Below are positions 24,590 to 34,707 of a stretch of 64,000 nucleotides of DNA, piece after piece; position 1 is the first letter of the stretch, and the number at the start of each line of letters is the position of its first letter. Made by a program: the position numbers and the translations under genes. Source of the DNA: Coenobita brevimanus (Eukaryota; Arthropoda; Malacostraca; Decapoda; Coenobitidae). Where the stretch lies: NCBI GenBank assembly GCA_032717465.1, contig CM064632.1:29181391-29245390 (forward strand). The letters are read 5' to 3'. Under the pieces are notes generated by a model. That model saw nothing but the letters and a program-made list of their open reading frames with translations, had not been told where the DNA came from and did not search any database.

Positions 24590-25480
24590 ACGATATTAGA
24601 CCAGTTAGGTTAGGTCAGATTAGCCCAGGTTAAGTAAGATTTCATCGGCTTAGGTTATGCTAGGTCAGGCAAAATTAAGTTTGGTTAAGTTAGGTTTGGT
24701 TTACTTTGGTTTGGTAAGGACTGGTGAAGTTAGGTTAAGTTAGATTAAGTGAGGTAAAAGCGGGTTAGCTTAGATCAAGTGATGTTAGGTCAGGCGTACT
24801 CTCCAGCTCCTTGTATGACCCACCCTTCTCCTTCCTCCCTCCCTTCTTTGTATGTACACGTCTCTCTCTCTCTCTCTTGAAATAGAAAGAGCTTGGCTAA
24901 TGAGGCACGGTAACAAGAGATGGGGGGAAGGTGGGGGCAACGGGGGAGGAGGGAGATGGGGGAAGGTGGGGGCAATGGGGGAGTGGGAGATGGTGGGCGG
25001 GACTAAGCAGGCTAGGTTAGGTTACGGTAGGTTAATTTAGGCTAAGACGAGTCAGCTTACGTCAGATGTTAGGTAAGGCTAGGTATGGCAAAGTTAGTTT
25101 AGGTAAGGATAAATTAGGTTAAGTGGGTTAGCTTAGACATGGTTAGTTTTGGTTAGGTCAGGGTAGGATGGATTAGTTCAGTATAGGCGTCATGTAAACA
25201 AAGTTAGGTTAGCACAGGTTACGATAGGTCGGATCAAAATAAGGTAGTGTAAGAGTGGGTAAGATGGGTTAGCTTAGTTTAAGCAATAGTTGATACAGAC
25301 TGCATTAAGTTATGTTTGGTGAGGTTAGATTGGGGTAAGTTAAGCTAAGGTAAGATTGGATAACGTAGGGTAGAGGTAAGGTAAGGTTAAGTTAGGTTTT
25401 TCTAAGTTAGATTAGGTTTAGCTGGTCTAGTCAACTTGGATGAGATAGTCAGCATCGGTAATTTTATGTCAGAGGTGAGG
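24590..25480. repeat. Degenerate TTAGGT-like (telomere-type) repeats, block 2
   Basis: Nearly 900 bp of GTTAGGTTAGGTCAG, GGTTAAGTTAGGTTTGG and similar. G, T and A dominate the plus strand and C is rare. It is interrupted at about 24795-25010 by a CT run and GGGGGAAGGTGGGGGCAA duplications. Consistent with an old interstitial TTAGG tract; no intact run of more than a few units remains. Confidence 0.6.
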
Positions 25481-25509
25481 CAAGTTCAGGTGATGTTAGC
25501 TTATACTAT

Positions 25510-25720
25510 GTTCACTTTAATTAGGCTTATAACTACAATCCCTCCACCTTGAATGTTGAGCTGTGACAAGAGATTAACACTAGAATATGGTGCTAGTCAC
25601 GAAGAAGTTGTATGGAAGAAATGCAAAGCCATAGTAATGTTTTTTTTTTTTTTTCCTGCCACTGAGCTACGGGAAATAGACTGCAAAAGGACGAAAATCT
25701 CTGCCAAGTTACGGTGAATG
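25510..25720 (+). mobile_element. MITE-A copy 3
   Basis: Blocks in order are TTCACTTTAATTAGGCTTAT, AACACTAGAATATGGTGCTA, GTCACGAAGAAGTTGTATGG and GCCAAGTTACGGTGAAT. A T-run of 15 lies in the middle. Matches 43873-44071 closely in the interior. Confidence 0.7.
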
Positions 25721-26192
25721 AATTATAGGTGATGTTTAGTTACTCTGACCAGCTTACCACCTCACACCTCTCGCTCTTCATTGCTACATTTGCGTCTGAC
25801 TTTTAAGAATCTGACTTTCGTTAACACAGCCTTGTAATCTGCCATAAAGACCCACCGACATGTAATAAAAACTTCCCCGCTAAGGCCAATACACCGATCC
25901 TGTATGAGACAGCCCTAGCATGTATTCAATATTGACGGTAGGTGTTAGCGCCGAAAGTGAGACATATGGAGATGTGTAGTACGTAGGAGGACTGCTGGGC
26001 CTAAGGGAACGGGCTGCTAAGTCTATGCCCAGAGTCAGACACGTTAAAAAAAAAATATGTATGCTGTGTGAAATAGAATTCGATGTAGCAGGTATCCCCC
26101 TCACTGGGCACTTTGTTGACAGGTCTATAGATTTATGCTTTGCTGTTTAACTATGGGGATCCTTACTACCATCTACAATAAACGGAAATCAG

Positions 26193-26202
26193 GTTGTTGT
26201 TG

Positions 26203-26234
<32 letters not shown>

Positions 26235-26392
26235 GGTGGTGGTGAGGAGGAGGAGGAGGAGGAGGAGGAGGAGGAAGAAGAAAAGGGGACAACGACGACG
26301 ACAATGATGATGAGGCGATCAAAATAAACGCCGAATGAAAAAATGAAAATAAATGACAACGACGACGACGATGATGATGCTGGTGATGATGA

Positions 26393-26426
<34 letters not shown>

Positions 26427-26440
26427 GGTGGTGGTGGGTG
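26193..26440. repeat. Trinucleotide tracts (GTT)n-(GGT)n-(GGA)n and (ACG)n-(ATG)n-(GGT)n
   Basis: Successive trinucleotide runs merge into each other from 26193 to 26280 and again from 26358 to 26436. This looks like stepwise mutation of one triplet repeat into another. Purine-rich low-complexity sequence follows to about 26900. Confidence 0.93.
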
Positions 26441-27024
26441 CCTCCAGCGGGTGCTACGCCTTTACATATTCACCACGGCTACCACCAACTTCACCTCACC
26501 AGCAATGCCTAATTTTTACACAGAAGGTTATCTTGGGAGATCACCGCCACCTGCAACAACGGGAGCTGATAAGGGAGGAAGAAAGGAGGGGGAAGGAAGA
26601 GAGGAAAGGGGAGGAAAAGAAGGAGGAGGAGGAGGAGGAATAGGAGGAGCATAGAAGATGAACAAAGAAGGAAGAGGACAACAAGATGGAAGGCAAAACA
26701 GAGACTGAGAGCAAGAGGGAGAGGGAGAAAGGAAGAGGGAAGTGGAGAACATGAGAAATATTCTTAGGGAAGTTAGATTAAAAGGTAACGAAAGTCAGGC
26801 AAATCTGGGTTTGTGAAAGGGGGGGGGGAGAGAGAGAGAGAGAGGGGGGGGAGGGAGGGGCAGTCCGAGAAAACAAAAACAAGAGGGCCAAGAAGGAAGA
26901 TTGAGAAAGAGAAAGGAGTGATTCAACCACTTCAATATGAAGACGTAAGCCTACTTAATTATTGCTATCACCAAACCAGTAAATTCAGCTTTTAACTGAA
27001 ATGTCTCGTAGTGTAAAGAATATT

Positions 27025-27030
<6 letters not shown>

Positions 27031-27070
<40 letters not shown>
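27031..27070. repeat. (CT)n microsatellite
   Basis: A perfect CT run of about 40 bp. Confidence 0.96.
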
Positions 27071-27074
<4 letters not shown>

Positions 27075-27230
27075 CGTACAAATAGCCAAAAACCAACCCT
27101 GCCAGTGCAGCGATTTTCGCGATGGGTCAACACTTTCAGGCTTGGGACAACTCTGGCATTCTATTTCACCCAACTCCAGGCGATTTTATTCAACTACGAG
27201 TGGGTCTCAAGATCATGAGATAAAGTCCTT

Positions 27231-27428
27231 TCACCTTAACTTGGCCCAGATTTTCGTCCTTCTCCAGCATATTTCCCGTAGGTCAGACGCCGAATAAGAC
27301 GATGTGAGGACTCTGCATCCTTTTCACGGCGCTTCATCGTGACTAGCATTATATACAGGTGTCAATCGAATTTAACAGTTCAGCATTCAAGATGAGAAGA
27401 TGGCAATGTTAAGCCAAGTTAGAGTAAA
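27231..27428 (-). mobile_element. MITE-A copy 4, inverted, near full length
   Basis: It begins TCACCTTAACTTGGCCCAGA and ends GTTAAGCCAAGTTAGAGTAA, imperfect inverted ends. Interior: TTCATCGTGACTAGCATTAT and CAGCATTCAAGATGAGAAGA. An inverted motif E (CCAGGCGATTTTATTCAAC) lies 35 bp upstream at 27177. Confidence 0.78.
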
Positions 27429-27527
27429 CGGGGTATAGAACTGTCACCATTAACTCATCAATATTGCACAGCTCCAGTATTTTTATTCCAGCTAAAGCCT
27501 AAAGATTGTATTCACTCGAGTGTGTCA

Positions 27528-27531
<4 letters not shown>

Positions 27532-27583
<52 letters not shown>
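27532..27583. repeat. (CT)n microsatellite
   Basis: A perfect CT run of about 52 bp. Confidence 0.97.
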
Positions 27584-27588
<5 letters not shown>

Positions 27589-27815
27589 CTTTCGGCGATT
27601 ATCATATTTAATTGGGTCAAAGGAGGTATTGCAATACGGTGTGACCATCCGGCCTGTTTTCAAAGAAATGGCAATGCAGGAACCTTATGAGGAACAAGGA
27701 GGAGGAGGAGGAGGAGACAAAGGCTACGATGGAGACGAACATGGAAGACAAAGATAAAGACGCAAAACAAGACGATGCTGGTGCCTGAAAAACAGCCACC
27801 AGCATCTTATGCCAT

Positions 27816-27819
<4 letters not shown>

Positions 27820-27853
<34 letters not shown>
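27820..27853. repeat. Poly-A tract, 34 bp
   Basis: An uninterrupted A run. It could be a retrotransposon tail, but no element is recognisable upstream. Confidence 0.9.
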
Positions 27854-27856
<3 letters not shown>

Positions 27857-27859
27857 TAA

Positions 27860-28395
27860 TGTGTAGCTCCTCAACCGTCTCTCAGCCATATAATGAGAGA
27901 TGTTGAGGAGGTGGAGGAGGAGAAAAAGAAACAAGACAAAAAAGAAGAAGAAGAAAAAAAAAGATGAAGAAGAAGAAGAAGACAAAGAAGAAAGATGCGG
28001 TATCTTCTCAGGTCAGAGGAAGGAGTATAAGTAGCCTCCCCTCAACTCTCTTTCAGGCGGATAATGAGAGACATAAAGTGAGAATCCACGCTGCCATCAG
28101 AACAAAGGGGCTGTGGGCTCGGGGCCTCAAGTGCTGTAAGAAATTATAAAGGAAGAGTACATAAAAGGGGGAACGGGGAAGATGAGGCCTGTGCTGGAGG
28201 GAATAGACCTGGGTTCGACGCTGGCTGCTGCAGGAGAGTGACTGGATCTGAACTCTATACTGTAAGACATTATAAAAATAGAATGACTGGAGGGAGGCGG
28301 TGGTGGAATGGACAGAGTAATGAGCTGGGTTCAGTCCTGGCTGGCGTTGTGACCTGCATTCCAAAGTCTCATCCCCCTCCACCCAAATGACGAAG
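27860..28395 (+). mobile_element. SINE-like tandem duplication with A and B boxes
   Basis: A ~165-bp repeat (CCTCAACCGTCTCTCAGC then ATAATGAGAGA near 27870; CCTCAACTCTCTTTCAGG then ATAATGAGAGA near 28040) runs into a second repeat of about 127 bp (GCTGTAAGAAATTATAAA near 28133; ACTGTAAGACATTATAAA near 28260). The later unit has A box TGGTGGAATGG (near 28301) and B box GGTTCAGTCCTGG. The earlier unit keeps a B-box-like GGTTCGACGCTGG. This is polymerase-III promoter architecture in a tandem or dimeric SINE. The 169-codon minus-strand frame here is not supported. Confidence 0.5.
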
Positions 28396-29422
28396 CGTCC
28401 TTCCTCCTCATACCCTTTTAGTGTGTGTTTCATATTGCAATCACAATTTACAGCTGACGGAGATATGTTAGAGACCTTTTGCTCATAGCTGTACCTACAC
28501 CAACACCTGCATAAAAATATCTCCAGTGACACCAAAACACCAGATACGATGAATGTCCTCACCCAAGCGTATTACAGCTGATATGGTGGGTAATATGGCC
28601 ATAACATTAAAACTAAGAATAAGACTGTGAAGAAACCTAACAAATTTTGACGATAATCCTGAAAACTGTGCTTCTGATACAACATACCTGATCTTCCACT
28701 ATCACTGCTGACCACACTCTGTAATGTGGGATGTAGGATGATCACTGACAATACTATATTCAGTAAATGACAGTGTTAAACCTGGGAACTGATTATACTG
28801 TCGCCCTGTCAATAATATGAGTACGTCCGTTAGTGCTTACTGCCAGACGATGTGTTATTGCTGAGTATATTAGTAACTTAACATAAAAAATGGTGGGCAT
28901 CACTGTTTCATTGCCAGGTGATGTGTGTGGGCTGCAGGGACTACATCTTTGTTGGGAGTTATATCTATGAGCTAAATACAATTTCTGTTAACCACGTGAT
29001 GACCACAGAAATCTTTATTTATCTTGCTACCGTCAGACGAGATTATTCAGCTCAGAAGTAGCCTCTCTTTGTCTCAGGATTAAAACCAGTTTCCAGTAAC
29101 CCTATGATAACGAAAGAACTTAGTTATTTCATCCTAGGAGTGGAGCTTGTCGTCCAAGTTCTGAACTGTTTTCAGAATTGGTCAATCCTAATTTTGACAA
29201 CAGAAACCATCGAGTGGGAGCCGTTAGCTTTAAGTCAAAATTTCTTAAATATGATGAAGTTCCGAATCTGTTTCTTGCAGTCTTAAATTTTTTTAATCGG
29301 TTTAGGGGAAATTATCGATCTGAAGAGATTTTTTACAACCTTCACTATCCCATTCACTACCAAACGGGCTGTTCTAAGTTGATTAAGATGGTCTGGTAGC
29401 AGCAAGGAAACTCTCCCTTTGA

Positions 29423-30224
29423 CCCGTGTCATCCCGTCGACGTTCTTTAACGTCCACACGTTTTGTCACTGCCAATCCCGTCGACGTTCTTTAACGTCCA
29501 CACGTTTTGTCACTGCCAATCCCGTCGACGTACATAAACGCGAAAAAATTGCAAGGTCTCTAATTTGCACAATTTTCAATTTTCGTGAGTGATTTTTGGT
29601 ACGTAAACACGTGACACCTTCCTCTACAAGATGCCAGGAAGGGACAATGCCTTATCCAGCATGACCTCCTCCCCCCCCTGCATGCCATTCTCTCAGCAAT
29701 TCACCTGTTATCAGTGACCTGGCCAGTATAGCCATGTCATGCCACGGTACGAAATTCAGGGCCAGAGTGATTCCCCAATCAATGACAATGTGGAGGACAA
29801 ACTTCACATAGCATTAGAGGAAGAAACAGTTAGAAATGATGATCAAGTAATGTGGCAAAAAAAGGTCAGGTATTAGTGAGTGAAACAATGCTTATAATGC
29901 CTATATTACTGCTTGAAAACCAATATACTCTTGTACTACATATAAATTCGTACCAAGTAAATAAATAAATACCGTTTATGAGTGGTGTGAAATAGTTATC
30001 CTCCCATAGAACTCGTTTTCCTTGGTGCCAGCCTGATAGAAAACCCAGTAAGGTAAGGATGTACTCCTACCTGTATCGAGTATTTTAAACCTCAGGTGAG
30101 CGATTTCTCTATGAATTTTCGATGTTTCTCACCAAAAGCGAAGGTTTGAGCCAAAAAAACTTTTTCCTAAAATGGTCGGGATTGGGGGGAGTCAGTGGTG
30201 GAAAAGTGGTCGGGATGGGGCGGG
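29423..30224. mobile_element. Non-autonomous piggyBac-like element
   Basis: The right end, read inward on the minus strand, is CCCGCCCCATCCCGACC and abuts TTAA at 30225-30228. The left end is CCCGTGTCATCCCGTCGAC and abuts TTGA at 29419-29422, one mismatch from TTAA. Both ends share CCCG and CATCCCG. The left subterminal region has a 44-bp unit repeated from 29431, 29475 and 29519; each of the first two carries the palindrome GACGTT-CTTT-AACGTC. The right end repeats ATCCCGACCA twice. The interior (about 29630-29880) holds short open stretches, including an acidic run, possibly a relic of a transposase N-terminus. At 802 bp it is far too short for the ~1.8-kb coding region of an autonomous element. 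Confidence 0.68.
29431..29530. repeat. 44-bp direct repeat in the piggyBac-like left end
   Basis: ATCCCGTCGACG begins at 29431, 29475 and 29519, a period of exactly 44. The first two units are identical through AACGTCCACACGTTTTGTCA; the third diverges after GTCGACGT. The perfect hairpin GACGTT/AACGTC is a plausible transposase-binding site (inference). Confidence 0.85.
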
Positions 30225-30497
30225 TTAAAACAGCATGGAGATTACATGACTGAATAACTTAAAAAAGGAAGTCATGCTTAGAAACTGTTTAAAAAAAATT
30301 ATCAGTCCTAATTTCGACACGAGCTGCCAAGTGTGAGCAATTAAGCTTAACGCTACTTTTTGCTGAGCTAAAAACCTTTTAAAGTGATTGATAACAACTT
30401 TCTTTTCTTTTGATTTTCTTGTATGATCTTGCTACTTCAGTTACCTTACTAAACTGCTAGACTTTGACTGGACAGTTAAAAATTGTGTAGATGATCA

Positions 30498-30717
30498 ATC
30501 GTGACAAGTGGAAAGGCTGGGTGGGAGACAGACACAGGTTAGAGCCTGAATTCTTTATTGTCCCTAACGTTTCAGGCTACACAGAAAAAGAAAAAAAAAA
30601 CTATCTGAAGATGAGTTCCATGTAGCCCGAAACGTTAAAGAAGAAATAAAAATAAAAAAGAATTGAAGCTCTAACCTGTCTCTCTCTCCCACCCAACCTT
30701 TCCACCTCTCGTTACGA
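30498..30717. repeat. Fold-back repeat, ~80-bp arms
   Basis: The left arm GTGGAAAGGCTGGGTGGGAG, CAGGTTAGAGC, CTAACGTTTCAGGCTACA is the inverse of the right arm TGTAGCCCGAAACGTTA, GCTCTAACCTGTC, CTCCCACCCAACCTTTCCAC. The loop of about 38 bp contains CTGAAGATGAG. Read outward, each arm looks like the 3' end of the same retroelement, so this may be two copies joined head to head. Confidence 0.8.
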
Positions 30718-31238
30718 TGGAGTGATGGAAGGCTTTATCCAACCCATCATGTTCGAGGTCTCTCTTACTGTGAAAAAATAGCATCATGATGGCAAGTTTA
30801 AATTCAGTCAACAAAACAGCATGGAGATAAGAAGAATGAAACAAAAGGGAAAAAATAGTCGGTGCTAATTTCTACAAGATGAACTAGAGAATGCGGACGA
30901 TTATTGGAGGGATTCAATTTTCAATAGGCTACCACTGTTCTTGCATCTACAGACGATTTTATTCAGTTTAGGAGAGCTGGCAAAGAAGAAAGGGATTACT
31001 GAAGGCTTTAGTATCTAATCCATCCAGTTCGAATTGCCCAGGATGAATGAAAGTGAATCATTTTACCACGAATACAAAACGCGCCACTGAGCTCTTCATT
31101 AGTAACGGTCTTGCCATGTTGCAGAGAATGATGTGGATGTTCCAAGAATAAGTTAAAAGAAATCAAATTTTTTATCATTTTTCAGTTGATCCTATTTTTG
31201 CAAAAAGAAAACAGCATTTTCTTACGACGACCTATCTC

Positions 31239-31247
<9 letters not shown>

Positions 31248-31281
<34 letters not shown>

Positions 31282-31320
31282 GACCTGCATTTCGGCAAGA
31301 ACTTATTAAAAAAAAAAAAA
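31248..31320. repeat. (CA)n microsatellite plus A-run
   Basis: A CA run of about 32 bp is followed 30 bp later by an A-run near 31308-31324. Confidence 0.93.
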
Positions 31321-31574
31321 AAAAACGTGGAGCAAATTCCTTCCAGCCTACTTTTTGCCGGGGTTAAAAGTTGGTGGAGGCAGGACTAACTAGCCATGAA
31401 GTTGGAAGTGACCTGAATTACAAGACAAAACTGGGGCCAAGAGAATCCATTTTTGACCTGCTGAAGACTTGCGTTTCCCTTCCATGAATTCTTAATGTTT
31501 TGCCGCCACTGCACTGAAGACTTCGGCAGTCAGTTATAACTCTTCACAGGCATTTTAGGTTTTTAATTTCTGTT

Positions 31575-31590
31575 CTTCTTCTTCTTCTTC

Positions 31591-31621
<31 letters not shown>

Positions 31622-31645
31622 CATCGTCGTCGTCGTCGTCAATAC

Positions 31646-31685
<40 letters not shown>
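31575..31685. repeat. (CTT)n-(ATT)n-(CGT)n-(ATT)n trinucleotide tract
   Basis: Triplet repeats change unit in steps across about 110 bp. No gene signal follows; 31690-32575 is AT-rich and blank except for a diverged motif E near 32408. Confidence 0.93.
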
Positions 31686-31686
<1 letters not shown>

Positions 31687-32579
31687 TACTATTTCGTTTA
31701 CTGTTTACCTGGCCTACTGTCTTTTAAGGGAATATGATCAGCTTTCCCTACTTGGCACCACATGATTGAAAATCATTCATTCGTATATTAGGAACTGTTC
31801 CCACAGAAGAGTGCCATAAATGTATTGATCAGTAAATAAGTATATGTATGTATTATTAAACTTAATGCATATATAATGATAAAAATATACTTAAACACTG
31901 TTTTTAATTATTAGCCCAAACATAAATTTAGATATTTTCTTTCTCCTTTTTGCAGCAGTTCGTACATGCTAATCTCAACAAGACTGCTAACATTTTCATG
32001 GGAATGCAAGATGGTCTCCACACAGCTACAGAAGCTATACTATCATACTTCTGTGCAAATGACCATGACGATTAATGAACATAAAAAAACAAAGGATATC
32101 AAAATTTTCGTGTTTATATGATTCGACATCTGACTCTGTAAATCCCCCTAAAAAGAAAACAATAAATAAAATAAAAATGTGTCCGGTGTTACTGGGACAA
32201 GGAACTATTGTGCCACATTTCAAGCGAATTGGCAAGGAAATAAAGAAATGACGCTAAGCAGAAAAAGCGTTTGCAGTGGAAATACAGCAGTTCTCCACAA
32301 TCTGGCGTGCAGACCTAATAATCGGGAGAAATACCAGTTTTTCAATTCCAGGTTAAGACGTAAAATCAGCGCACATTATAACCAATTTTCTACGCTGGGT
32401 TTCTTTAAGCTGAACAAAACCATCTTTAAGTCAGGCAGAAAAATAATAAGCTGTAATTTCTCAGTCTCATTGGTAGGTACTTATATCCTGACGAAATTGA
32501 CTGAAATTAGTATGGATTAAATAAAAAGTTCATATTTAGCATGATGTGGCTCTTCCTTCCCTGTAGATTACAGCTGTCA

Positions 32580-32870
32580 ATCCAGTGTCACTCTCCTTCA
32601 CCGCCTCCATCACAAGTCACTCAGTTAACCCTACACTCCCCCTATACCCAAGCACCACCCCCACCCCGACCTCAACCTTCCAGCCCGTTCCATTCCTTCA
32701 CCCCCACCCCCCAATCTACCTCTTCTCCTTCCTACCATCCTTCTGTTCCGTTCCATCCACAGCCCCTCCACTCCCTCTATCACCCCTTCCCTCAAGCATC
32801 TTCCTCCAACACCCCTTTTTCTTCTCTACCTAAAACCTTCCCCTCATCTTTCTGTCTCGCCCCCTCAATC

Positions 32871-32906
<36 letters not shown>

Positions 32907-33537
32907 ATGACACCTTATTACCGGTGCCAGCACCTGTCGTGTCCTATCTTCTCCTCCAGCAGCTCCCTCCCCCACCTCCTCAACACGCTTCACCCACCAA
33001 CTTCACTCCCCCACTCACTACCCCCACACACCCCCTCTCACCCACTTCCACCTTTCGACTCACTAACCCACTCCATTTTCTATCTCCCTCCTCCTCTTCC
33101 CTTTTACCTCCCTCACCCGCATTTCCCCCCCTTCCCCCATTCCCCCCCTTATCTCATTCCTCACTGCCCCATCCCCCCATCTCCATTTTTTTCTTCTTTC
33201 TTCTTCTCCTCCACCCTTTTCTCTCCCTCTTCTCTCTTTCTTTCCACTTCTCTCCTTCACCATCATTCACCTTTTCTCTTTCATCTCCCTATTTATCACC
33301 ACCTCCACCCTTCCTCCCCTCCCACACCTTCTCTTCCCCCCACCCCACCCGTCCCCTACCCTCTATCTCCTTTCCGTCTTCCCTTCCTCTCTTATCTTTC
33401 TTTTTTCTTGGATAATTCCTCTGTCTCTTACCTCCCTTTCTCTTACCTTTGTTATCTTCCTTTTTCCCCTCCCCTCTCGCCTATTTCCCTTTCTTTAATT
33501 CTTTCCCCTCTCCTCCTTCCTCTCCGCAGTAGTTTTC

Positions 33538-33589
<52 letters not shown>

Positions 33590-33790
33590 TTCATTATTTC
33601 TCTTCCTTCAGCTCGTCTCCCTTTTATCCTTCTGTATAATTTCTTCCTCTTCCCTCTTTGTATCTCCCTATCCTCCTCTTCTCCTCAATCTACTTTCTTC
33701 TTTCTCTATCTGACATCTTCCCATCACGCTATTTCTTTCATCTACCTTCATCTTGGCTTCTTCCTTCCTTTTTTCCTCTTTTATATCCTC
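32580..33790. repeat. 1.2-kb homopyrimidine-rich tract with (CT)n runs
   Basis: C+T dominate the plus strand almost throughout, with CT runs at about 32877-32905 and 33541-33586. A 390-codon plus-strand frame made mostly of P, S, L and F runs through it. It has no domain, and the frame is explained by the scarcity of A and hence of stop codons. Confidence 0.9.
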
Positions 33791-33976
33791 CTCTTCGGCA
33801 GTAAAAGGACACATAGAGCAAAAGAATGAAAAACAGAAGACGTAACACACCGCAAAGGAAAAGTTCTACAAAGTCTGCAAACCCCGAGAGAATACTATCC
33901 ACGGTTTACCTTCTTTTCTACAGATCACACATTAGTATACATTTTGACACGTGAAAGAAAAGAAAAAAAAAAAAGG

Positions 33977-34054
33977 CAGTACATACCACAGTAACACCCA
34001 GCCACAGGTAGGCACAGCAGTACTTACCTGTGGGGATAGAAAGAACAATTAGTA
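33977..34054 (-). promoter_or_regulatory. Candidate recursive splice site (ratchet point) 1 with 41-nt recursive exon
   Basis: Read on the minus strand: branch point TACTAAT (34054-34048), a C/T-rich tract, then CAG|GTAAGTA with the junction between 34028 and 34027. An acceptor is thus fused to a consensus donor. Exactly 41 nt further, at 33986, is a second donor, GTATGTACTG. The first donor would be regenerated after joining an upstream exon, the defining property of a ratchet point in long introns (known in Drosophila and vertebrates). A second site with identical geometry lies at 57458-57535. Confidence 0.5.
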
Positions 34055-34211
34055 TACAAGTTTACTTTAGTTCGTTTGTTTTAACAACAAATATCCCCAT
34101 TCCCTTGTAGCTGAGCTGATGGCCAAGTGTAGTCAGACTGAAGGGTCGTTTTCACTAGTAACTAAGAAGACTCATTTCTACCTCATAACTAAGATCGGAT
34201 TCCATACAACG

Positions 34212-34497
34212 ACCTGGGGTGGGATACTCAAACATACCTACGATCGATTCCCTGTCGTAACTCAGATATATTATTCCAGGAAGTACTACACAAGGGAAGA
34301 TATTGTACTCCTTTCCCTGATCGCCCTGCAGAAAACAGTTATAACCCGCTGTAATTTTCGCCTCTTAACTTAATTTATTTATGAAGGTAAAACGGGAGAC
34401 ACAGGAAGGTTCGACGGTCCCCTTGTCCTTCCTCCTAATAAAAACCAGAGTTGCCACAGACAGTTGGTCGTAAATGCGTTTGTGTATCCCGGTCCTG
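34212..34497 (+). mobile_element. MITE-C copy 2, uninterrupted
   Basis: The left end is CCTGGGGTGGGATACTCAAA then GATTCCCTGTCGTAACTC. The right end is CCAGAGTTGCCACAGACAG then GTATCCCGGTCCTGG, its inverse. This copy lacks the 76-bp insertion seen at 17258 and serves as the empty-site reference. Non-coding. Confidence 0.75.
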
Positions 34498-34579
34498 GTA
34501 AAATTGTGGGAGTGGCACAGTTCCGTCAGACGAAAAATGGACTATAGTTAACCTCCCAGTTCATGCGTTTGTCTGTCCT

Positions 34580-34582
<3 letters not shown>

Positions 34583-34630
<48 letters not shown>

Positions 34631-34672
34631 CAACAGATGCATATTAGATGACCCACAGTGACAAATGGAAAT

Positions 34673-34706
<34 letters not shown>
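34583..34706. repeat. (CT)n / (GA)n inverted pair
   Basis: A CT run (34583-34626) and a GA run (34675-34706) are separated by about 48 bp; complementary, so hairpin-capable. A/G-rich sequence follows to about 35640 (AGACAGCAGAAAC-like blocks) without a recognisable gene. Confidence 0.93.

Positions 34707-34707
<1 letters not shown>

Noticed and set aside
28053..28562. 169-codon minus-strand open frame
   Set aside because: Runs through duplicated SINE-like DNA; no known domain.
30605..30633. Hammerhead ribozyme (CTGAAGA...CGAAAC)
   Set aside because: Bases between the two core motifs do not form a convincing stem II and stems I and III were not found. Left only as a test in the findings.
32179..32520. 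113-codon plus-strand frame
   Set aside because: Contains a diverged motif E and no protein similarity I recognise; chance frame in AT-rich DNA.
32541..33713. 390-codon plus-strand open frame
   Set aside because: Homopyrimidine tract; stop codons are rare because A is rare. The product is P/S/L/F low complexity.
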